Below, one piece after another: positions 55,277 to 64,000 of a DNA stretch of 64,000 nt; position 1 is the stretch's first letter, and every line of letters begins with the position of its first letter. Location of the stretch: assembly GCA_029582165.1 (NCBI GenBank), contig CM055868.1, positions 13,250,001-13,314,000 on the forward strand, in the 5' to 3' direction. The DNA comes from Portulaca oleracea (taxonomy: Eukaryota; Streptophyta; Magnoliopsida; Caryophyllales; Portulacaceae). The notes under the pieces were generated by a model that had not been told where the DNA came from, did not search any database, and worked only from the letters and a program-made list of their open reading frames with translations. The position numbers and the translations under genes are program-made.

Positions 55277-58200
55277 TCATTTAAGATGTCTAATTCCTAT
55301 TGCATGAGTAAGATTCTCATACTTCGCCATGATGGGTTTAGTAAGCGGATCGGCGACGTTCTCATCCGTATGAACCTTGCACACATTAATATCACCTTCC
55401 TCGATGAACTTTCGAATGATGTGATACTTTACGACACATGTTTAGCTTTGTTGTGCTCTAGGTTCCTTTGCTGAGCAATGGCCCCATCGCCACAAAGATG
55501 CAGTCCACGCCTTCCGCAATACTAGGCACAACTTCAAGCTCCTTGATGAACTTCTTCACCCACATTGCCTCCTTCGCAGCTTCAGATGCTGCGATGTATT
55601 CTGCCTCAGTTGTAGAATCAGCGACAGTGTTTTGCTTGGAACTCTTCCAGCTCACTGCCCCACCATTTAAACAAAAGACGTATCCAGATTGGCTACTGTA
55701 GTCATCCTTATCCGTCATGAAACTAGCATCAGTGTAACCTTTTACACTTAGCTGTTTCTCACCTCCATAGATTAAGGACAACTCCTTAGTTCTATTCAGA
55801 TACTTAAGTATGTTCTTCACAAAGAGAAGTGTTTCACCGGGTTGGCTTGAAACCTGCTGCACATACTTAAAGCAAAAGCTATATCTGGCCTTGTACATCT
55901 CATAGCATACATTATAGACCCTACAGCCGAAGCATAAGGTATATGTTTCATCTTTTCCTGGTCTTCAGATGTCTGAGGGCAATCTGTTTTACCAAGTGAT
56001 GTGTCATGAACCATGGGAATGAATCCTTTCTTGGAGTTCTGCATGTTGAACCGATTCAACACCTTATCAATATAGGTTGTTTGATTCAATGCAATCAAAC
56101 GCCTTGATCTATCTCTATAGATCTTTACTCCAAGAATGTACTGGGCCTCACCGAGATCCTTCATTTGGAAATTTTTCCTAAGCCATGTCTTACAAGACTC
56201 CAGCATAGGAATGTCATTTCCAATGAGAAGTATATCATCCACATACAGAACTAGAAAGACTATTTTGCTCCCACTGAGTTTTCTAAAAACACAAGGCTCT
56301 TCTTGGTTTTTCAAGAAACCAAACTCTTTGATTACTTGATTAAACCTTTGATTCCAACTCCTTGAAGCTTGCTTGAGGCCATAAATAGCCCTTTGCAGCT
56401 TACAGACCTTCCCAAAACCTTTGGGATCTTCAAAACCTTCAGGTTGTGTCATATACACTTCCTCTTCCAGAATCCCATTCAAGAATGCAGTCTTGACGTC
56501 CATTTGCCATATTTCATAGTCATACCATGCAGCTATGGCAAGGAGTATCCTGATAGATTCAAAAGCCGCTACTGGGGAAAAAGTCTCTTCATAGTCAATA
56601 CCATGAATTTGAGTGAAACCTTTTGCCACCAGCCGTGCTTTGTAAACACTAGGTTTACCATCCATGTCGGTTTTCACTTTGAAGACCCATTTGTTTCTGA
56701 TGGCTCTAGCGCCTTCAGGCAAGTCAACCAAGGTCCAAACCTTGTTTTCGTACATGGAGTCTATCTCGGATTTCATGGCTTCGAGCCATTTCTTGGAATC
56801 TGGGCTCGCTAAAGCTTGTTTGTAGGTCTCGGGCTCATCATATTCTATAAGGAATATGTTGATTTCCGATGTCAAGAGATAACCGTATCTCTCAGGAGGG
56901 TGAATGTCCCTACTGGACCTACGAAGGGGTATGTCCACATTCCCTACTTCTTCATCGACCGGTCCCCCGACTACCTGTTCATCATTCCTTTCTTGTTGAG
57001 GATCAACGGAGATTGGAATGTAAGTAGTGGTGACGGGGTGATTCGAAGTGGTTTGTGGCTCTTGAACTTCACCTAGTTCAATTTCTCTCCCACTCTTTCT
57101 CTTAGAGACAAACTCGTTCTCTAAGAAGAAAGCATTCCGAGACACAAACACTTTGTTCTCAGAACGGTCAGAGAAGTAATACCTTTGGTTTCCTTAGGAT
57201 AGCCCACAAAGAAAACCTTTTCAGATCTGGTGCAAGCTTGCCAGTAAAACCTTAACATAGGCTTCACATCCCCAAATCTTTAGAAAAGACAAACTAGAAC
57301 TCTTCCTCTCCATATCTCATATGGTGTCTTTTCAAGAGCTTTAGTGAGTCCTGTTTAGAATGAGCGATGCGCCAAGAGCATGCCCCCAAAAGCTAAGTGG
57401 TAACTGACTCTGCCATCATTGATCGTACCATATCTAATAGGGTGCGATTTCTCCTTTCAGATACACCATTGTGTTGTGGTGTTCCTGGAGGAGACAACTG
57501 TGAGACAATCCCACAAGTACTTAGATGGTTAATGAATTCTTGGCTCAAATATTCTCCTCCTCAATCTGATCGAAGAGTTTTTATTGTTTTACCAAGTTGA
57601 TTCTGTACTTGATTCTGGAATTCTTTGAACTTTTCAAAAGATTCAGATTTATGACGCATTAGGTAGATATACCCATATCTACTGAAGTCATCAGTAAAAG
57701 TAATGAAATAGTAGAATCCTCCTCTAGCATTTGTGCTCATTGGTCCGCATACATCAGTATGTATGAGCCCTAATAAGTCATTGGCCCGTTCACCAGTTCC
57801 AGTAAAGGGTGACTTAGTCATTTTTCCCATCAGACATGCCTCACAAACTTCAAACCTTTCAAAGTTTAAGTTTTCCAGAACTCCTGTACTTTGCAGCTTC
57901 TGGATGCGATTCTGATTAATATGACCTAGCCTACAGTGCCAAAGGTATGTTTCATTTGAGTCTTTTGTTTTAGCCTTTTGAATTGATGTGACAAATTTGT
58001 TTATCTAAATCTAATATGTAGAGGCCATTCATGCGAATACCGCACATAAAAGATTCCATTCTTTGTAAATGAAAACGACCATTCATAATACTAAAAGAAT
58101 AACCTTCAATCTCAAGTACAGCTACTGAAATTAAATTCTGACTAATAGTGGGAACAAAATAACAATTATTTAGTTCTAATATAAGTCCTAAAGGTAAAGA

Positions 58201-59230
58201 TAAACTATAAGTTCCTACGAAGACATGCAACTCTTTGCCGCTTTCGTGCGTAGGTTTACTTCATTCTGCCGACTCGCCTACTGCTAGGCCCTGACATTTC
58301 CACAAATGTGAGCTTCACAACCGGTATCTAATACCCATAAAGTAGAAACAGAAGATTTATATCGATCACATCTATACCGCTGACGACCTTTCCGGTCTTG
58401 AGATCATCTAAGTAGGTGGGCGCTTTTCTTTTCCAGTGTCCTTTGCCTTTACAGTAAAAGCACTCTTCATCTGGCTTAGGTCCTACTTTAGGTTTGGCTG
58501 GGACAACAGTTTTGTTCTTGCCTTTCTTACTTGCAGGTCCTTTCTTGCTCTTGTTAGCCTTCTTGAATTTTCCTTTCCCCTTGCTGACCACTAGGACATT
58601 CGAGTTAACCTTATGGGTTATCTTAATGTCCCTCTCTGCCGTAACCAACATCGCATGAAGATCCATTAGAGACTTATTATGCCCCTGCATGTTGTAATTC
58701 AGCTTGAAGGTGCTGAATCCTTCATGCAGTGAGCTAAGTAGAATGTCAGTAGCTAACTCTGGAGTGTAGGGGAACCCTAGTCGCTCCATGGACTCAAAAA
58801 GACCAATCATCTTCAATACATGGGGCCCAACGGGCTTGCCAATCTCAAGACGGGTGCGAACAATTTGCTCATTGATCTGACATCTCTCAATTCGAGCATG
58901 TTCTTGAAACATGCCTTTCAGTTGAGTGATTGTTTCATGTGCCCTTTTGTTTTCAAACTATCTTTGAAGCTCAAGAGTCATAGTAGCCAACATGATACAG
59001 CTGACTTGAACATCATCATCAGAATGACGCTGCCACTTGTCTTTTTCAGCTTGAGTCGCATTTTCTTTGGGTTTGTTCTTCAAGGCTCTTTCTAGAACAT
59101 ATTCTTTCTGCTCTGCCCTAAGGACGATCCTCAGGTTTCGGTGCCAATCAAGGAAATTGGCCCCGGTGAGTTTCTCTTTTTCCAAAAGAAAACGGAGGTT
59201 GACAGTGTTATTGGTGAGTGTGTTAGACAT
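55277..59230 (-). pseudogene. Copia D gag-pol, several lesions
   Basis: Gag starts at ATG 59228-59230 (MSNTLTNNTVNLRFLLEKEK) and has a TAG stop at 58958-58960. The zinc knuckle CFYCKGKGHWKRKAP (about 58425-58470) has lost its last Cys. Protease WVLDTGCEAHICG lies near 58290-58330. Next come GTYSLSLPLGLILELNNCYF (pre-integrase) and integrase (HTDVCGPM, FTDDFSRYGYIYLM; then PPGTPQHNGVSERR near 57460 after shifts). The RT block is one open frame (55817-57151): WLEAMKSEIDSMYENKVW, AIYGLKQASRSWNQ and LYVDDILLIGND. RNase H follows in a new frame (55458-55898, STTEAEYIAA), and after another shift the end FIEEGDINVCKVHTDENVAD stops at 55277. Stops and at least four frameshifts inactivate it. Confidence 0.9.
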
Positions 59231-61185
59231 CTTTGATTCTGACAAGACATAAAGGTTCAATTTTAGTTATTATTCATCAAAGAAATTAAACTAATTTTAA
59301 CTTCAAATTAAAACACTTTATCAACTCTCACTTAGTGTTTTAATTTAACCAAGACCCACAAGACCCATGGCTTCAAGTGGACTTTGGCCCAACAAAACTT
59401 GGTCCCATGTTGTCTTTGGTGGATCATCTTATGATCGATCATTCAAAATGACTCTTGGCAAGAAATTTGTATCAAATACAATATTTCTCTTTCTCTGCTC
59501 TTGGCCCAAAACTATTTTGATAGCCAATTTGAATTGACCTAGCTCACACCCTACTTATTAATGATGGACAAATAATTCGCTTTGACTTTCTTTATTTATC
59601 CATCTAAGTGGTGTTTCGGTAGGTTGAGCAATAATTCAATTATGAGAGTAGGTTTTATTATCCTAAGCATGCGATTCTAGGTGAACTCTTTCGAAAAGCA
59701 TAAAAGGCATAATAAAACATGCAATAACAAAATTAAAGCATAAGTAAAACCCCTAGTATGGCCACCTAGACTCAATCAACTAATTTAACTAAGCCTTGAT
59801 AGTCTTCAAGAAAGCCTTCTTGGGTCATGCAACTCCATTGGATGGGCTCCCACTCGAATCACCACCGTTATTCTTTGTTGCTCACTCAATTTGATGTCTC
59901 CAATTACAACCAATTTACAATTTTGGACCTCACAATTGAGAATTAATAAACTTAACTGGAATTTTAAATTTAATTCAAAGACAGTACGCAGACCGTATTT
60001 CACCCAACCCGGTACGCAGACCGGTAAAACCGACTATCTATGGCCATACTAGAAGCACATGCAAACATGTAATATTGCAATAATTATATCAAATATAACA
60101 CATGCTTAAATAACAAATTATAAAGGCATATAAATAATCGCAATATAACACATAAGGAAATAAATACTAATAAAATTTCCTAAAAGGTTTGCATGATTAA
60201 TAAAGAAAATAAAATCCAAATTTTATTTTAGTTACCTAAACAGATTTAGAATTTTATACCTACACATACAAAATAACTTGAATTTCCTAAAATCAAGGAG
60301 TCTAAAAAATATTATATCTTTCAAAATTATTTGCAAGTTTCCTAAACTTTACAAAGTAATAGATTTTATGCCTATTATCTGATTTAGTAGTAATAGGATT
60401 TAATAATTAATTTCAAAAAATTAATTACAAACCCTAAAACACACGAATTCACCAAAACTGCTGGCAACACGGTCCGTGTTGAGCTAACACGGTCCGTGTT
60501 GCTTCCCAGTTTCGGTTAATTTCGTGAATGAAAAACTTAAATAAAACTATCGTAACTTATCGAATTTAAAGATTTCATATCACAGCGTTATCTAATAACC
60601 CAATATGAATATTTTCCAGAATTTTAACAATTTTCAAAAGATTGTAGAATTTTAGGGAATTAAACATTTTAATTCTCCATTTTAAGAGGAAAATAGATAA
60701 CAGTCCGATAAGTTTAAAAAATCAAATTTTATAATTTTCCCATACAGTAGGTTCATCTAATATGCTACTGTAAAAATTTCAGAAATTTTCGTTTGATAGT
60801 TTATTTCGATTTTTTTATGTTTACCGTAAAGCTAAATCAGAAAATTCTACAAAACCCTATTTTGCGAATTTAAACCTATTTCATGTATTGTCTACTGTTT
60901 AACAATATTAAACATGATTGTTTCTAAAACATTCAAAATTAAATCGAGTTCATGTTATATTTATTAATTAAACAAACATAAAATCGATTAATTAAAGGCA
61001 ATAATAACAAAGCATGAAATTTTACAATAAAATCTCAGATTTATTATCATGAACATCAAAGATTAAAACTTTCATAAAGATTCAAAATTTTAGGCATAAA
61101 TCTACTCTAGCATATTCATAATATAATTCAACTATTGACAAAATTAATTATGAATACAAGTACAATACTTTAGCATGCAATTGGT
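59231..61185 (-). other. Long 5' leader of copia D
   Basis: About 1.95 kb of AT-rich DNA between gag and the primer site without a credible gene. It contains two further near-palindromes AACACGGTCCGTGTT (60474-60501) and related CGGTACGCAGACCGGT at 60010-60025. Confidence 0.7.
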
Positions 61186-61197
61186 GGCTCGATACCA

Positions 61198-62052
61198 TCA
61201 TAGGTTTTAGGTTATCTATTTCCTAAATGTATACTGATTAATTGGCGGAATATTATAACGATTATAGGCAATTAATCATAACAACCGCAGAGGCTTTAGT
61301 AATTATACCCGATCGCTAATTCCTTGAAGAAGAGGTTGACCTTCCCGATTCCAATGTCGAAACCTTCCTCCGCATTCCAATGTCGAAATCCTCATCGAAA
61401 GGTCCACGCAGCGCTCCAGGAACCCGATTGCTAGATCGACCCGATCGAGACGAATCTCAATCTAAGATGTATGTGAGATAGTTTCAGGAAACTGATAGTT
61501 TTCCTGAAACTAGAACAGAGAAGGGAGAGAAGAACTTAGGAAACCACTCTGGTGTTTCTCTAAGAGTCGAAGGTAGATGGTGTGAAATAATCTCTCCCAG
61601 AGACCCCTTTATATAGTGTTTAGAAAACCTAGGGATAGGTTTCAAAACCCTAAAGGGCCGAAAAGAGCAACGGCGGGATTTCTGGGTTCAACACGGTCCG
61701 TGTTGGACTCCAGAAAGTCCAAACATTCGGCCCACGGTCAACACGGACCGTGGTGTCCCAACACGGACTGTGTTGGGTCAACACGGACCGTGTTGACTCC
61801 AATTCGGTCCGTGTTGAGGCTGATTTTTCACAGAAATCAATTTCCAACTTTTCTAAACTTGATATAATATCATTTAGGTTACATACATTGTTCCAGGGCA
61901 CTGACTTGTGTGACCCAGTAGGACCAAATAATATAGTTGTAATTAAACTTATTTAATTACTAATTATAGAGGTCTCTAGCAAGACATATAATTACTATAT
62001 TACTTTGGTTTAATCTCCGTGTATATCGAACATTGTCGGGACATTCCCAACA
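61198..62052 (-). repeat. 5' LTR of copia D
   Basis: 855 bp; palindrome cluster at about 61689-61817; the base equivalent to the first G of TG is changed (TCATAGG). Confidence 0.92.
61689..61817. promoter_or_regulatory. Same near-palindrome cluster in copia D 5' LTR
   Basis: The five sites are kept with the same spacing; one has a single change (CGGACTG for CGGACCG near 61766). Confidence 0.6.
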
Positions 62053-62503
62053 CAAACGTCTTCCATGTCTCAAAATTTCTTTTGGTAAAAATTACGAAGA
62101 TTGCAACCCTTGAACTCTCAGATGAATACAAATAATATGGTGAGTCAAGAGGTGGTTTTGGTTTTGGTTTTGGTTTCTCCTCAACCTCACTGTCCTTAGG
62201 TTATTCATCTTTACCCGTGGTTGTAGATCAGTCTTATAAGCCGAGCTTTAATACCATGAATAAAACTAGACAACTAGGTGTGTTGAGAGGAAATTTTTAT
62301 TGAACGAGACTGATTCATATATATATATCAGTGTATGAGAGAACAAAACCTAGTCTACCACCGGGAGAGACTTGTATCACAAGTGGTATGGGAAACCCAT
62401 ACAAATATGAAAACCATAGATACAAGAATTCTTTACACACAAACCCCGTTAATATGTACAATTCAAACATAAAATAATTATACAATATTCAGTCATTCCA
62501 ACA
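62053..62503 (-). mobile_element. Old copia C, gag start and right (5') LTR
   Basis: 62057-62200 encodes the gag N-terminal part (EEKPKPKPKP, then SPYYLYSSESS and KRNFETWKTF). A decayed primer site (TGGTATTAAAGCTCGG, minus strand, 62240-62255) borders an LTR at 62256-62503, which on the minus strand starts TGTTGGAATGACTG and ends TTTATTCA. It is 248 bp and contains a TATATATATATG promoter-like tract near 62314-62326. The other LTR is missing. Confidence 0.65.
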
Positions 62504-62985
62504 TCAAAAATATGAATGCATCTTTATATGCAATTCAGACATTAGATATATGAGTCCCGGTAAAATCTCACCGTCTGAATTGCTTACTAAAACGAGTTCA
62601 GATACTAAATTTTTAATCGTATGTCTGATCCGATTGTCCCATGACTACTGGAACGTGAATGTCTGCCGGACATACCTACTTGGGCCTTGGCTCCAGCTAA
62701 TTTCTCAGTGTCACACATTCACTCGTTAACCCATAAAAAAAAGAAAAATTAAAATGACCGTAAAAGTCTAGAGGACTCTTCTCATCTCGCTCCCGTTCAA
62801 TCTCAACAGCATAGCGTATCGTATGACTTAAAAAAAAAAGAAAAAAAAAAGGAAAAGCCCATTTTCCAAACCTTCTTGTTCGTCTTGTTGTTCATCCATC
62901 CTTAGTTTCTGTTGTTGTTGTGATCCTATTTCTTCTTGGTATCGTAGTCGTACCATGTCCTTCAAGTGAGCCACCCCCTCATTTC
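62504..62985 (+). promoter_or_regulatory. CUL4: CUL4 upstream region and 5' UTR
   Basis: About 480 bp between the old copia LTR and the CUL4 ATG; no gene. A-rich tracts at 62828-62851 precede a T/C/G-rich leader (GTTGTTGTTG near 62911-62920). No convincing TATA box. An open stretch in frame with CUL4 extends back to 62920 but has no ATG, which supports the start at 62986. Confidence 0.5.
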
Positions 62986-63352
62986 ATGTCTCTCCCCAAC
63001 CACAAACGCCCAGTCTCCTCTTCAGCCTCTGCCAGCGCCGCCCTCTCCGCCACCGCCACCTCCTCCTCCTCCTCCGCCGCCGCCTTCTCCCCGCCGATGA
63101 AGAAGCCCAAGTCTCAGTCTCAGTCTCAGTCCCAGTCTCTCTCCTCCCCTCTCGACACCAAAAACGGCTTCAATGCCGCCGATCAAGACGATGCCGATGT
63201 TGATGTCGATGCTTCCGCAATGATCGTCGATGAACATCTGAAGCACAGCAATAGCGATAATTCCCGTGCTCAAATCACTGCTAATTTGTCCCGTAAGAAG
63301 GCTACCCCTCCCAACCCTACCACCAAGAAGCTTGTCATTAAGTTGGTTAAAG
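62986..63352 (+). CDS. CUL4: Cullin-4, first coding exon (partial gene)
   Basis: The exon encodes 122 residues plus one base of the next codon and ends at an AAAG|GTTGGT donor in phase 1. It begins MSLPNHKRPVSS, is Ser/Ala-rich, has SPPMKKPKSQ and a Ser-Gln repeat (about residues 42-52), an acidic patch (DADVDVDASAMIVDEHL), and ends LSRKKATPPNPTTKKLVIKL. The start, the SPPMKK motif and the SRKKAT..P..KK.VIKL block are characteristic of plant CUL4. CUL4 is the scaffold joining DDB1 adaptors to RBX1 in nuclear CRL4 ubiquitin ligases, acting in light signalling and DNA repair. The Gln/Ser and Ala runs make this N terminus longer than in some species. The cullin repeats and neddylation domain lie right of the window. 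Confidence 0.88.
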
Positions 63353-64000
63353 GTTGGTTTCATTTCCGACCTCTTACTTTCTTGCTCTTTCTAATTTGGT
63401 TACTACAAATTAGGGTTTTTGGAAATGCCATGGTTTTGGGGTTTCCATGCTAATTTGATATGATTTCTGTGGAGCTCTAGCTGGTTGAGTGTATAATTTG
63501 AGTAGGAGACTGAAATTTTTCTGCTTCTACAATCCTATGGAACTGACTGCTCAGTATAGTGACTTAGCTTATTTGCGGCTTCTGATGGGGTTGCTTCCTG
63601 AGTTGAGTGAGAGATATGGGTTATTCATGGATCAGGATTCATTGTTTAGAGTGTTCTTTGCTACCTGACCGGCATCCATTGGATAAATGAACCTAAAATG
63701 GTATAGGCTTATTACTGATGTCTGCTTGAAATTGAGCTAGTTGTTTTCGAGGATATGTATTATGTGTTGTTATCTATCAAATTATACAGACCCAACTGAG
63801 GCCATAAGTACCTAGAGCTGTGGCATTCCACTTATGGAAGGTAGGGCATGATAGGTTATATGAGTTTGATCAGAGTGTTGTGAATTCTACTTTCTAGATT
63901 GGGTTGTGGAAAATTTGTCCATTCACCCAGCAGTTGCAAGCTGTGGTGTAATGTCTGTGAGAAGCTGCTTTTACGTCTATGTTACCTCTGCTGGAATAGC
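63353..64000 (+). other. CUL4: CUL4 intron 1 (to window end)
   Basis: T-rich plant intron sequence without the expected second exon; the acceptor lies beyond the window. Confidence 0.7.

Larger units (their letters stand above)
53624..62052 (-). mobile_element. Ty1/copia retrotransposon D, 8.4 kb
   Basis: LTRs 53624-54474 (851 bp) and 61198-62052 (855 bp) start TGTTAGG/TCATAGG and end ACATTCCCAACA. The TSD CAAAC is perfect (53619-53623 and 62053-62057). The polypurine tract on the minus strand is GTGGGACAAGTGGGAGAT (54475-54492). The primer site is decayed (TGGTATCGAGCC, 61186-61197). The LTRs differ at roughly 25 sites by eye, about 3%, so it is older than copia A and the gag-only element. 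It is inserted in gag of old copia C. A long 5' leader (59231-61185) precedes gag. Minus-strand TATA box in the LTR: CTATATAAAG near 54028-54037 and 61605-61614. Confidence 0.93.

Noticed and set aside
62920..62985. N-terminal extension of CUL4 starting at 62920
   Set aside because: The codon there is GTG, not ATG; the conserved MSLP start at 62986 has an ATG.

Overview
The window is nuclear DNA of a flowering plant, probably a eudicot, although the species cannot be named from sequence alone. Evidence: spliced genes with plant-type introns, endogenous caulimovirid DNA, Ty1/copia and L1-type retroelements, PIF/Harbinger, Helitron and CACTA sequence, and Cassandra elements whose LTRs carry 5S rRNA-like sequence. 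Only two host genes are visible, both on the + strand: a complete La-related protein gene (LARP6A type, 24118-34580, 11 exons, 366 aa predicted) and the first coding exon of CUL4 (62986-63352), which runs off the right edge. Almost everything else is mobile or repetitive DNA.

Layout. 1-5300: rearranged endogenous pararetrovirus. A minus-strand block (coat, movement, protease) lies head-to-head with a plus-strand block (broken 3'-proximal gene, promoter, poly(A) signal, leader with tRNA-Met primer site, small ORF). 5300-8480: Helitron terminus and LTR-like fragments. 8490-22420: an old L1-type LINE split by a PIF/Harbinger transposon (8755-19325, TSD TAA), which itself holds a small Helitron and a young copia element (13958-19283, TSD AAGTT). 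22639-23700: a near-palindromic MITE between two (TA)n tracts. 23960-34580: LARP6A; its 6.15-kb second intron holds a 1-kb CT/TATC microsatellite and a young gag-only LTR retrotransposon (27882-31558, TSD CAACC). 34580-38640: non-coding DNA with a fold-back repeat and a GATCATGAT minisatellite. 38645-42405: second L1-type LINE. 43887: CACTA terminus.

45061-62503: a retroelement nest: an internally deleted copia element between duplicated flanks, two complete Cassandra TRIMs and one Cassandra solo LTR, a gypsy RNase H fragment between inverted repeats, and an old copia element broken by a 178-bp solo LTR, a Cassandra solo LTR and an 8.4-kb copia element (53624-62052, TSD CAAAC). The LTRs of that last element carry repeated 17-bp near-palindromes upstream of the TATA box. 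The old copia LTR ends about 480 bp before the CUL4 start codon.

Functionally, LARP6A is an RNA-binding protein and CUL4 the scaffold of CRL4 ubiquitin ligases; nothing here links them apart from proximity. All element open frames I could follow carry stops, frameshifts or deletions, so no autonomous element appears intact. Boundaries were read by eye; those supported by target-site duplications are reliable, the rest approximate.
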